From: Clostridia bacterium
GTDB taxonomy: Bacteria > Bacillota > Clostridia > Oscillospirales > CAG-272
Length of the DNA: 32,974 bases
Direction of reading: 5' to 3'
NCBI GenBank assembly: GCA_017464565.1
Contig: JAFTZH010000007.1
Coordinates: 1-32,974, forward strand
Shown here piece by piece: positions 22,860 through 32,100 of this stretch. The translations under genes and the position numbers were made by a program. Positions within the stretch are counted from its first letter, which is position 1; every line of letters starts with the position of its first letter. The notes beneath the pieces are model-generated. The model saw only the letters and a list, made by a program, of their open reading frames with translations, was not told the origin of the DNA and searched no databases.

Positions 22860-23474
22860 ATGAAAAAATTTTTATCCATATGCTTGATTTTCGCTATGCT
22901 TATCGCGTCGTCAGCGATTATGAGCTCGTGCGAGGACGATTCCTCAAAAGCAGCGGTTACGACCGCCGCAACGACGGCTTCGGAATACAATCCTTCGTCA
23001 GCGACTACGACCCAAGCGACGACTATTGCCACGACTCCGATACCCGCGGGATATACGCTCTATAACGACGTGATATCCTTCGTATATCCTTCAAGCTGGA
23101 CTAAAACGACCGGAAGTCAAGTAATGCTTCAGGACGCGTCCACGGGAAACAATATTAATATCATTTACGAGGAATATACTAACGTTTATGAAAATATGTC
23201 GGAGAGTTACGCGCTGGAGCTGTTCGGACCTGTTTACGAGGCGATAGGTTCAACCGTAAACGAGCTTGAAATGACTCGAAAGAAAACCAACGGACTTGAC
23301 GTTACCGAGATATGTATTCTTTCTTATTCGAATACTATGAGTGTGAGTATGTATCAGACGCAGTATATTTTCAGAGTTGACCAATATAATTACATAGTTA
23401 CGATAACCGAGATGGTATCCGACACCGAAATGATACAAAACGTATTTAACAGTTTGAAGCTTGCGAGCAAATAA
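22860..23474 (+). CDS. Thr-rich lipoprotein with PsbP/DUF1795-like domain
   Basis: This 204-aa protein has a signal peptide ending in IMSSC (lipobox-like), then a low-complexity Ala/Thr/Ser linker (about residues 28-62) that probably holds the domain away from the membrane. The remaining 140 residues (VISFVYPSSWTKTTG, SESYALELFGPVYEAIG, YIFRVDQYNYIVTIT, MIQNVFNSLKL) resemble the PsbP/DUF1795 fold found in many clostridial lipoproteins of unknown role. It is a single-gene unit with its own promoter and terminator. No function can be assigned. Confidence 0.75.
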   Translation: MKKFLSICLIFAMLIASSAIMSSCEDDSSKAAVTTAATTASEYNPSSATTTQATTIATTPIPAGYTLYNDVISFVYPSSWTKTTGSQVMLQDASTGNNINIIYEEYTNVYENMSESYALELFGPVYEAIGSTVNELEMTRKKTNGLDVTEICILSYSNTMSVSMYQTQYIFRVDQYNYIVTITEMVSDTEMIQNVFNSLKLASK

Positions 23475-23484
23475 ATAAAAGCTT

Positions 23485-23527
23485 GGCGGAATTTGTCGTA
23501 TATGACGAATTCCGCCGTTCTTTGTTG
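23485..23527 (+). terminator. Terminator after the lipoprotein gene
   Basis: GGCGGAATTTGTC (23485-23497) pairs with GACGAATTCCGCC (23504-23516) with one wobble, followed by GTTCTTTGTT. Confidence 0.8.
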
Positions 23528-23560
23528 CGTAAAAATTTCTCTCGGAATAAAAAAGCGTTG

Positions 23561-23589
23561 TTGACATTCATTTTCGCTTGTGATATAAT
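23561..23589 (+). promoter_or_regulatory. Promoter of the purine operon
   Basis: TTGACA (23561-23566) and TATAAT (23584-23589), both perfect consensus, have 17-nt spacing. The riboswitch begins about 15 nt downstream. Confidence 0.85.
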
Positions 23590-23604
23590 TTATTATAGGA
23601 AATT

Positions 23605-23724
23605 TTGGGTCTTCTGTTACCGGCGGATAAATGGAACGGACCATGCGGAAGCAGAAGATAATATCGCCGACCGCCTGGGCAATCCCCTCTGTGTAATGGG
23701 TGGATTGTCCGATTTTGTTTTTTG
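23605..23724 (+). promoter_or_regulatory. ZTP (pfl) riboswitch with terminator platform
   Basis: The conserved 3' half GCCGACCGCCTGGGCA (23666-23681) and an upstream GGGT...GGCGG domain (from 23607) match the ZTP riboswitch, which senses the AICAR derivative ZTP when folate one-carbon units run short. The end of the aptamer, GGGCAATCC (23677-23685), can also pair with GGATTGTCC (23702-23710) followed by GATTTTGTTTTTT. Ligand binding should prevent that terminator and turn the purine operon on. The purE ribosome binding site follows at once. Confidence 0.92.
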
Positions 23725-23733
23725 GAGGGAAAT

Positions 23734-24228
23734 ATGAAAAAAGTCGGAATACTTATGGGCAGCGACAGCGACCTGCCTATCGTTGAAAAGGCAATAAATA
23801 CGCTTGCGGAATACGGCGTACCTTACGAGGTACACGTTTATTCGGCGCACAGAACGCCTCTCGAGGCAAAGGAATTTTCAGAGAACGCGAGGGCAAACGG
23901 ATTTGGAGCTATCATCGCGGCGGCGGGAATGGCGGCGCATCTTGCGGGAGCGGTAGCGGCAAACACTACCTTGCCCGTCATCGGTATTCCCGTGAAGTCG
24001 AAGAATCTCGACGGAATGGACGCGCTTCTTTCCACGGTTCAGATGCCTACGGGTATTCCCGTCGCGACCGTCGCTATCGACGGTGCGGCAAACGCGGCGC
24101 TTATCGCGGTTGAAATACTCGCGGTTACCGACGAATCCCTTGCGGAAAAGCTTGACGAGGCTCGCCGCGCGGGCGCTCGTAAGGTGCTTGAGAAAAATCG
24201 GGCAATTGAAGATAAATACAATAACTGA
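23734..24228 (+). CDS. purE: N5-carboxyaminoimidazole ribonucleotide mutase PurE
   Basis: This 164-aa protein converts N5-CAIR to CAIR in purine synthesis. Motifs seen are LMGSDSDLPIVE, the SAHRTP substrate loop, and AAAGMAAHLAGAVAANTTLPVIGIPV with the catalytic His. The last pattern matches bacterial class I PurE, which depends on PurK; no purK is in the window. The ATG at 23734 (MKKVGILMG) has GGAGGG just upstream; an in-frame TTG at 23722 overlaps that site. It is the first gene of the operon under the ZTP riboswitch. Confidence 0.95.
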   Translation: MKKVGILMGSDSDLPIVEKAINTLAEYGVPYEVHVYSAHRTPLEAKEFSENARANGFGAIIAAAGMAAHLAGAVAANTTLPVIGIPVKSKNLDGMDALLSTVQMPTGIPVATVAIDGAANAALIAVEILAVTDESLAEKLDEARRAGARKVLEKNRAIEDKYNN

Positions 24229-24252
24229 TTGACGAAGAAAGGAAATAAAACG

Positions 24253-25296
24253 ATGAAAAGTTACAGTGAGAGCTATGCTGCGGCAGGGGTTGACATAACT
24301 GCGGGATACAAGGCGGTCGAGCTTATGAAGGCTCATATAGCGAGAACGAAGAACGAGGGCTGTCTCGACGACGTCGGAGGCTTTGGAGGCTGCTTCGGTC
24401 TGCCCGTTGGAAATATGAAAGAGCCCGTGCTCGTATCGGGAACCGACGGCTGCGGAACCAAGGTGAAAATGGCGATACTTATGGACAAGCACGACACCAT
24501 TGGAATTGACGCCGTTGCTATGTGCGTGAACGATATTATATGCTGCGGAGCGAAACCTCTTTTCTTCCTTGACTATATCGCCTGCGGAAAGAACATTCCC
24601 GAGAAAATAGCCGAGATAGTCGGAGGCGTTGCGGAGGGCTGCGTTCAGTCGGGTGCCGCTCTTATAGGCGGCGAGACCGCCGAGCATCCCGGTATGATGC
24701 CCGCCGAGGATTACGACCTTGCGGGATTTGCGGTAGGAATCGTCGATAAGAAAAAGATACTTGACAACACGAAGACTGCGGAGGGAGACGCGGTTATCGC
24801 TCTCGCGTCAAGCGGAGTTCACTCCAACGGCTTTTCGCTGGTCAGAAAAGTATTTGATATAGACAATAATCCCGACAGTCTCTACGCTCCCTGCGAGGAG
24901 CTTGGAGGCAAGAGCGTAGCCGAAACCCTTCTCACTCCCACGAAAATATACGTCAAGAGCGTGCTGGCTCTGCTTGAGAAGGTAAACGTAAAGGGAATCA
25001 GCCATATCACAGGCGGCGGATTTTACGAGAATATTCCGAGAGCGCTTCCCAAGGGACTTTCCGCAAAGATAACGAAGAGCGCCGTAAAGGTTCTTCCTAT
25101 ATTCGAGCTTATAGCAAAGACGGGCAATATCCCCGAAAGAGATATGTATAACACCTACAATATGGGCGTAGGTATGTGCATAGTCGTTCCCGCGGATGAG
25201 GCTGAAACGGCACTTGATATTCTCAAGGCAAACGGCGAGGACGCTTACGTTATCGGAGAGATAGTCAAGGGCGACGAAGGCGTGGTGTTCTGCTGA
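24253..25296 (+). CDS. purM: Phosphoribosylformylglycinamidine cyclo-ligase PurM (AIR synthetase)
   Basis: This 347-aa protein performs the ATP-dependent ring closure of FGAM to AIR. Family signatures seen are LVSGTDGCGTKVKMA, DAVAMCVNDIICCGAKPLFFLDY, IGGETAEHPGMM, SSGVHSNGFSLVRK and HITGGGFYENIPR. Length is normal. The ATG at 24253 (MKSYSESYAAAGVD) has AAAGGAAA about 8 nt upstream; an earlier in-frame TTG at 24229 has no ribosome binding site. Its stop overlaps the purN start by one base (TGATG). Confidence 0.96.
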   Translation: MKSYSESYAAAGVDITAGYKAVELMKAHIARTKNEGCLDDVGGFGGCFGLPVGNMKEPVLVSGTDGCGTKVKMAILMDKHDTIGIDAVAMCVNDIICCGAKPLFFLDYIACGKNIPEKIAEIVGGVAEGCVQSGAALIGGETAEHPGMMPAEDYDLAGFAVGIVDKKKILDNTKTAEGDAVIALASSGVHSNGFSLVRKVFDIDNNPDSLYAPCEELGGKSVAETLLTPTKIYVKSVLALLEKVNVKGISHITGGGFYENIPRALPKGLSAKITKSAVKVLPIFELIAKTGNIPERDMYNTYNMGVGMCIVVPADEAETALDILKANGEDAYVIGEIVKGDEGVVFC

Positions 25297-25925
25297 TGGG
25301 CGCTAAAAATATCGCGGTGCTCGTGTCAGGCGGAGGAACCAATCTTCAGGCGCTTATAGACGCGGAAAAGCGCGGAATCTTCGGGGATAGCAGAATAACG
25401 CTCGTCGTGGCCTCAAAGCCCGGTGTATACGCGCTTGAAAGAGCTGAAAATAACGGCATACCGTCCGTGGTGCTTGCGCGAAAGGAATACGACAGCATTA
25501 AGGATTATTCACGCGCGCTTGCCGATACCCTGACAGACGCGAAGATAGACCTCGTGGTGCTTGCGGGATTTCTGACTATAATCGACGAGCAGGTGTACGA
25601 GGCGTTCCCAAACAGAATAATAAACGTTCACCCCGCGCTTATTCCGTCCTTTTGCGGAAAGGGTTATTACGGTCTGCGCGTTCACGAGGCGGCGCTTGAT
25701 AAAGGCGTCAAGGTTTCGGGAGCTACCGTGCATATCGTTACCCCGGAATGCGACGCGGGACCTATAATACTTCAAAAGGCGGTGGAGGTCAGACAGGACG
25801 ACACCCCCGAGGCTCTGCAAAAGAGAATAATGGAGGAAGCGGAATGGGTGATATTACCCGAGGCGGTAAAACTTTTCTGCTTCGATAAAATTTCTGTAAA
25901 AGACAATAAGGTATATATTGATTAA
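25296..25925 (+). CDS. purN: Phosphoribosylglycinamide formyltransferase PurN
   Basis: This 209-aa enzyme transfers a formyl group from 10-formyltetrahydrofolate to GAR. It has the N-terminal VSGGGTNLQALID phosphate loop, the catalytic Asn and His in INVHPALIPSF, and the Asp in TPECDAGPIIL. The YYGLRVHEAALDKGVKVSGATVH segment (read as YYGLRVHEAAL and KVSGATVH) is typical. Translation is coupled to purM by a one-base overlap. A folate-dependent enzyme here fits control by a folate-stress (ZTP) riboswitch. Confidence 0.95.
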   Translation: MGAKNIAVLVSGGGTNLQALIDAEKRGIFGDSRITLVVASKPGVYALERAENNGIPSVVLARKEYDSIKDYSRALADTLTDAKIDLVVLAGFLTIIDEQVYEAFPNRIINVHPALIPSFCGKGYYGLRVHEAALDKGVKVSGATVHIVTPECDAGPIILQKAVEVRQDDTPEALQKRIMEEAEWVILPEAVKLFCFDKISVKDNKVYID

Positions 25926-25940
25926 ATAGGAGAGCAAAAA

Positions 25941-26657
25941 ATGAAGGTTTCAACTATTGCAAACGAGCTTAATTCTCTCGCTTATCACGGCAGAGGAATC
26001 ATTATCGGCAAGAGCGCCGACGGAAAAAAGGCGGTAACGGCTTATTTCATTATGGGAAGAAGCGTAAACAGCCGCAACCGCATATTTGTAGCCGAGGGCG
26101 ACGCTATGCGGACCAAGGCGTTTGACGAGTCGAAAATGGTAGACCCGCATCTCATAATCTACTATCCCGTCAGAGTTCTCGGAAACAAGACTATCGTTAC
26201 GAACGGCGATCAGACAGACACAATCTACGAGCTTATGGACAAGCAGATGACTTTTGAGCAGGCACTCAGAACCCGTGAGTTTGAGGACGACAAGCCTAAT
26301 TTCACTCCCCGTATATCCGGAATAATTCACCGTGAGAACGGAGATATGAACTACGCTATGTCTATTCTTAAGAGTGCGGAGGGAGACGACAGCTCCTGCG
26401 AGAGATTTACATACGCTTACTCAAATCCCGTCGCCGGCAGAGCGAAATTTATCCACACCTATAACGGAGAGGGCGATCCGCTTCCTTCGTTTGAGGGCGA
26501 GCCTAAAACGCTTGAGCTTCCCGACTTGGATATCGACGCGATGACCGACCTTATCTGGAGCAATCTCAACGAGGACAACAAGGTGTCTCTTTTCGTAAGA
26601 TATATTGATATCGCTACGGGCGAGAACGAGACGAGAATCGTAAATAAAAATTGCTGA
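25941..26657 (+). CDS. IMP cyclohydrolase, PurO-like
   Basis: This 238-aa protein belongs to the IMP cyclohydrolase family first known from archaeal PurO, which closes FAICAR to IMP. Supporting features are the N-terminal LAYHGRGIIIGKSADGKKAV (a GRG-type Ntn-like start), YFIMGRSVNSRNRIF, and TPRISGIIHRENGDMNYAMSILK, read as TPRISGII and NYAMSIL. Its gene lies directly before a stand-alone AICAR transformylase, so together they replace bifunctional PurH. GGAGAG precedes the ATG, 15 nt after purN. The assignment rests on family resemblance plus context. Confidence 0.87.
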   Translation: MKVSTIANELNSLAYHGRGIIIGKSADGKKAVTAYFIMGRSVNSRNRIFVAEGDAMRTKAFDESKMVDPHLIIYYPVRVLGNKTIVTNGDQTDTIYELMDKQMTFEQALRTREFEDDKPNFTPRISGIIHRENGDMNYAMSILKSAEGDDSSCERFTYAYSNPVAGRAKFIHTYNGEGDPLPSFEGEPKTLELPDLDIDAMTDLIWSNLNEDNKVSLFVRYIDIATGENETRIVNKNC

Positions 26658-26678
26658 TTGTTGAAACGGAGATAAAAA

Positions 26679-27863
26679 ATGAAAGAATTTGAACTTAAAT
26701 ACGGCTGTAATCCAAATCAAAAGCCCTCAAAAATATATATGAACGACGGCTCGGAGCTTCCGATAGAAATACTTAACGGACGCCCCGGATATATCAATTT
26801 TCTCGACGCCTTCAATTCGTGGCAGCTCGTAAAGGAGCTGAAGGAGGCTACGGGACTTCCTTGCGCTACTTCATTTAAGCACGTCAGCCCCACCTCTGCG
26901 GCGGTTGGAATCAAGCTCGGCGACAATCTCAAAAAGGCTTGCTTCGTTGACGACATAGAGGGACTTGACAACTCTCCCATCGCTTGCGCTTACGCGAGAG
27001 CGAGAGGAACCGACAGAATGTCCTCATACGGAGACTGGATAGCGCTCAGCGACGTTTGCGACGAGACCACCGCTCTTATCATTAAGAGAGAGGTGTCCGA
27101 CGGTATCATCGCCCCCGGATACACCGAAAAGGCGCTTGAGATTCTCAAGTCAAAAAGAAAGGGAAGCTACAATATCGTAAAGATAGACGCGGATTACGTT
27201 CCCGCCGAGAAGGAGACGAAGCAGGTATTCGGAGTAAGCTTCGAGCAGGGAAGAAATAACTTCAAAATAAATAAGGAGCTTCTTTCAAATATAGTTACGG
27301 CTAACAAGGATATGCCCGAGAGCGCCGTAAGAGACCTTATAATCTCGCTTATTACGCTCAAATATACGCAGTCCAATTCGGTTTGCTACGCATACGACGG
27401 ACAGGCGATAGGCGTGGGCGCGGGTCAGCAGTCGAGAATACACTGCACCAGACTTGCGGGTAATAAGGCGGATATATGGCATCTCAGACAGCATCCGAAG
27501 GTGCTCGCTCTTCCGTTCCTTTCCACTATCGGACGCCCCGACAGAGATAATACGATAGACGTATATCTCTCCGATTACAGCGAGGACGTTCTTGCTGACG
27601 GAAATTGGCAGAATTACTTTACCGAACAGCCCGCTCCCCTCACGGCAGAGGAGAAAAAGGCGTACCTTGATTCCATAACGGGAGTATCTCTCGGAAGCGA
27701 CGCTTTCTTCCCGTTCGGAGACAATATCGAGCGCGCGCGCAGAAGCGGAGTAAGTTACGTTGCAGAGCCGGGAGGCTCTATCAGAGACGATAACGTTATA
27801 AGCACCTGCGATAAGTACGGAATGGTTATGGCGTTTACGGGAATGAGACTTTTCCACCATTGA
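26679..27863 (+). CDS. Stand-alone AICAR transformylase (PurH AICARFT domain only)
   Basis: This 394-aa protein corresponds to the formyltransferase half of PurH, which makes FAICAR from AICAR and 10-formyltetrahydrofolate. It begins directly with the domain (LKYGCNPNQKPSKIY) and has no N-terminal MGS-like IMP-cyclohydrolase domain. The substrate loop is SFKHVSPTSAAVG, with Lys and His as in PurH. Later motifs are LKYTQSNSVCYAYDGQAIGVGAGQQSR (read as KYTQSNSVCYA and GVGAGQQSR) and DAFFPFGDNIERA. The family name is phosphoribosylaminoimidazolecarboxamide formyltransferase. Its product should feed the PurO-like enzyme encoded just upstream. Confidence 0.92.
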   Translation: MKEFELKYGCNPNQKPSKIYMNDGSELPIEILNGRPGYINFLDAFNSWQLVKELKEATGLPCATSFKHVSPTSAAVGIKLGDNLKKACFVDDIEGLDNSPIACAYARARGTDRMSSYGDWIALSDVCDETTALIIKREVSDGIIAPGYTEKALEILKSKRKGSYNIVKIDADYVPAEKETKQVFGVSFEQGRNNFKINKELLSNIVTANKDMPESAVRDLIISLITLKYTQSNSVCYAYDGQAIGVGAGQQSRIHCTRLAGNKADIWHLRQHPKVLALPFLSTIGRPDRDNTIDVYLSDYSEDVLADGNWQNYFTEQPAPLTAEEKKAYLDSITGVSLGSDAFFPFGDNIERARRSGVSYVAEPGGSIRDDNVISTCDKYGMVMAFTGMRLFHH

Positions 27864-27886
27864 TTTGTTAAGGAGACTGATATTTG

Positions 27887-29158
27887 ATGAAGATAATGGT
27901 CGTTGGCGGCGGAGGAAGAGAGCACGCCATAATAAAAAAGCTGAAAAAAAGTCCCAAGGCTGATAAGATTTACGCCCTTCCCGGCAACGGAGGAATCGCG
28001 GCTGACGCGGAGTGCGTGAATATCGGCGCGAAGGATATAGAGGCTATCGCCGATTTCGCGGTCAAAAACAAAATAGATTTTGCGGTCGTCGCTCCGGATG
28101 ATCCGCTGGTTCTCGGAGCTGTCGACTTGCTTGAGAAGGCGGGGATACCCTGCTTCGGTCCGAGAAAGAACGCGGCTATCATAGAGGGAAGCAAAATATT
28201 TTCTAAAAATCTTATGAAAAAATACGGTATTCCCACCGCTTCTTACGAGGTCTTTACCGAGATGAACGAGGCGCTAGAATATCTTAAGGACGCGCCGATA
28301 CCTACCGTTATAAAGGCTGACGGTCTGGCTCTCGGAAAGGGCGTGGTAATAGCCACGACGCGCGAGGAGGCAACCGATGCCGTCCGGTCTATGATGGAGG
28401 ACAGGCAGTTCGGTGACAGCGGAAGCAGAATAGTTATAGAGGAATTTCTCACGGGTCCCGAGGTCTCGGTGCTCGCGTTTACCGACGGTAAAACGGTGAT
28501 TCCTATGGTTTCTTCAATGGACCATAAACGCGCGAGAGATAACGACGAGGGACTTAACACGGGCGGAATGGGAACGATAGCTCCCAATCCCTACTATACA
28601 GCCGACGTAGCGGAGCGTTGTATGAAAGAAATTTTCTTGCCTACGATAAACGCTATGAACGCCGAGGAAAGAACCTTTAAGGGCTGCTTGTACTTCGGTC
28701 TTATGCTTACCGAAAATGGTCCGAAGGTAATAGAATACAACTGCCGCTTCGGAGATCCCGAAACGCAGGTGGTTTTGCCGCTGCTTGAGAGCGATTTGCT
28801 TGATATTATGATTGCTTGCTCAAACGGTACGCTTTCCGATACGGAGGTCAGATTTTCGTCGGGAGCGGCTTGCTGCGTTATTATGGCGTCGGAGGGATAT
28901 CCGCGGAAATACGCGTCGGGCTTTGAGATAACCGTAGGAGACGACTGCGAGGCAGAGGTTTATATAGCAGGCGCAAAGCTATCTGACGGAAAGCTTCTCA
29001 GTGCGGGCGGAAGAGTTCTCGGCGTTACGGCGACGGCTGACGACCTTAAAGGCGCGATTGACAAGGCATACGCAAACGTCGTCAAGGTCGGCTTTGAGAA
29101 TGCGTATTACAGACACGATATAGGAAAAAGAGCTCTTGCGGCTTTTTCCGATAAATAA
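27887..29158 (+). CDS. purD: Phosphoribosylamine-glycine ligase PurD
   Basis: This 423-aa ATP-grasp enzyme joins phosphoribosylamine and glycine to GAR. It shows the N-terminal MVVGGGGREHAI, ALPGNGGIA, the grasp loop KADGLALGKGVVIA, IEEFLTGPEVSVLAF, NTGGMGTIAPNP and the metal site EYNCRFGDPETQVVLP. Length is normal. The ATG at 27887 is chosen; a TTG at 27884 directly before it is equally served by AAGGAG. It lies 23 nt after the transformylase gene in the same operon. Confidence 0.95.
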   Translation: MKIMVVGGGGREHAIIKKLKKSPKADKIYALPGNGGIAADAECVNIGAKDIEAIADFAVKNKIDFAVVAPDDPLVLGAVDLLEKAGIPCFGPRKNAAIIEGSKIFSKNLMKKYGIPTASYEVFTEMNEALEYLKDAPIPTVIKADGLALGKGVVIATTREEATDAVRSMMEDRQFGDSGSRIVIEEFLTGPEVSVLAFTDGKTVIPMVSSMDHKRARDNDEGLNTGGMGTIAPNPYYTADVAERCMKEIFLPTINAMNAEERTFKGCLYFGLMLTENGPKVIEYNCRFGDPETQVVLPLLESDLLDIMIACSNGTLSDTEVRFSSGAACCVIMASEGYPRKYASGFEITVGDDCEAEVYIAGAKLSDGKLLSAGGRVLGVTATADDLKGAIDKAYANVVKVGFENAYYRHDIGKRALAAFSDK

Positions 29159-29174
29159 ACGGGGGAGATACCGA

Positions 29175-32100
29175 ATGGTTTACAGAGTTTACGTTGAAAA
29201 AAAGAGTGAGCTTGCCAACGAGGCGAGAGCGCTTCTTGGAGAGATAAAAAATCTTTTGCGGATAGACGGCGTTACTAACGTCCGCATACTTAACAGATAC
29301 GACGTTGAAAATATCGAGAAAAATCTTTTTGATTACGCCGTTTCAACCGTATTTTCCGAGCCTCAGCTCGATATAGTTACATACGATTATGAAAACGACG
29401 GAAGTGTTGATTTCGCGGTCGAATATCTGCCGGGTCAGTTTGACCAGAGAGCCGATTCGGCGGCGCAGTGCATACAGATAATATCGCAGGGCGAGCGTCC
29501 TACGGTAAGAACGGCGAGAATATACAAGATTTACGGCAGCGTAAGCGGCTCGGCGCTTGAGGCTATAAAGAAATACGTCATCAACCCCGTTGAGTCGAGA
29601 GAAGCGTCTTTTGAAAAGCACGATACGCTGGCTCTTGCGTATAACGTTCCCGAAAGCGTTGCGACGCTTGACGGCTTTACCGCGCTTGACGAGAACGGTC
29701 TTGCCGATTTTATCACAAAATACGGACTCGCGATGGATATTGACGATATTCGTTTCTGCCGCGATTATTTCAGGACCGAACAGAGAGACCCAACTATCAC
29801 TGAAATAAGAATGATAGATACCTATTGGTCTGATCACTGCCGTCATACTACCTTCCTCACGACGATAGACAGCGTTGAGTTTGAGGACGAGCTTCTCAAG
29901 GCGGCTTACGACGAGTACGTTGCCACGAGAGCTGAGCTTGGAAGAATCAAGCCGATAAATCTTATGGACGTGGCTACTATCGCCGTAAGATATCTGAAGG
30001 CTGAGGGCAAGCTCCCGAAGCTTGACGAGTCGGAGGAGATAAACGCTTGTACCGTAAAGATAAAGGTTAACGTTCAGGGCGAGGAGCAGGATTGGCTTCT
30101 CCTATTTAAGAACGAGACCCACAACCACCCCACCGAAATAGAGCCCTTCGGAGGCGCGGCTACTTGTATCGGCGGAGCTATAAGAGACCCGCTTTCGGGA
30201 CGCTCCTACGTTTACGCGGCGATGCGCGTTACGGGCGCGGGCGATCCTCTGCGTTCGGTTTCCGAAACTATGGAGGGCAAGCTTCCGCAGAGAAAGATAG
30301 TTACCACGGCGGCGGCGGGATATTCGTCGTACGGTAACCAGATAGGTCTCGCGACGGGACAGGTAGACGAGATATACCACGACGGTTACGTTGCGAAGAG
30401 AATGGAAATAGGCGCGGTTATCGCGGCGGCTCCCGCAGAGAACGTAAGACGTGAGGTTCCCGCACCGGGAGATATAGTAATACTTCTCGGCGGAAGAACG
30501 GGACGCGACGGATGCGGCGGAGCTACGGGCTCTTCAAAATCGCACAACCTTCACTCGCTTGAGAGCTGCGGAGCGGAGGTACAGAAGGGTAACGCTCCCG
30601 AGGAGCGTAAGCTTCAGAGACTTTTCCGCAGCAGTGAAGCGTCCCGTCTTATAAAGAGATGCAACGACTTCGGCGCGGGCGGCGTATCGGTTGCGATAGG
30701 CGAGCTTGCCGACGGACTTGATATAAACCTCAACGCGGTACCCAAAAAATACGAGGGACTTGACGGCACCGAGCTCGCGATAAGCGAATCGCAGGAGAGA
30801 ATGGCGGTTGTGGTCGAGGCAAAGGACGCCGAGCGCTTCTGCGCTCTTGCGGCTTCCGAAAACCTTGAAGCGACGATAGTTGCGACCGTCAAGGCAGAGC
30901 CGAGACTCAGAATGACCTGGAACGATAAGGTGATAGTTGACCTTTCCCGCGAATTCCTTAACTCGAACGGCGCGGAAAAGCATATCAATATAAAGGCAAA
31001 AGCGCCCGAAAAGTACGGACGCAAGGTAATCGGAGGCTTTGCCGACAATATGAAGGCGCTTTCCGAGGATCTCAACGTTTGCTCAAAGAGAGGACTTTCC
31101 GAGAGATTTGACTCTACTATCGGCGCGGGAAGCGTTCTTATGCCTTTCGGAGGAAAGAATCAGAGTACTCCCATTCAGGCTATGGTACACAAGATTTCGG
31201 TCGAGTCGGCGGACACCGACACCTGTTCGGTAATGTCTTGGGGCTTTAACCCTTTTATATCCGAAAAGAGCCCATATCACGGCGCTTATCTCGCGGTAGT
31301 TGAGTCTGTTTCAAAGCTTATCGCGACGGGAGCTTCTTTTGAGGACGTATATCTTACCTTCCAGGAGTATTTCGAGAAACCTATGAAGGATCCTGAAAGA
31401 TGGGGCAAGCCTCTTTCCGCTCTTCTCGGAGCATTTAAGGCGCAGAAGGAGCTTGGAATAGCTTCTATCGGAGGAAAGGACTCTATGAGCGGAAGCTTTG
31501 AGCACATAGACGTTCCTCCCACGCTCGTTTCGTTTGCCGTTACGACCGACAAAATAAGCTCGATAATATCTCCCGAATTTAAGGGAGCGGGACACAAGGT
31601 AGTTATCATTCGTCCCGAATACGATAAAAACGAGCTTCCCGCGGCAGAGTCGCTTATGGAGGTTTACAAGAAAGTAAACGCTCTTACGTCTGCGGGCAAG
31701 GTATACGCGGCGTATACTCCCACGTACGGCGGCGTCGCGGAGGCAGTTATGAAAATGAGCTTCGGCAACGATATAGGATTTACTTACGATGCTTCGGTAT
31801 CGCTCGACGATATATTCGGATATTCCTACGGCGCTTTCCTGCTTGAGATTGAGGGTGATATTCCTTGCGGATTTGAGCTTCTCGGTGTTACGACCGACGA
31901 CGGAAAGATATCCTATGCGGGTGAGAGCGTAGCTATCGGAGAGCTTTACGCTCGTTATGAAAACAAGCTTGAGAGCGTATTTCCCGTAAACGCGCGCGAG
32001 GCTTCGGGCAAGATTGAGGCGTATACTTACGAAGCGGAGCAGAGAAGCGCGGCGGTGCTCAAATGCTCAAAGCCGAAGGTACTTATTCCCGTATTCCCTG

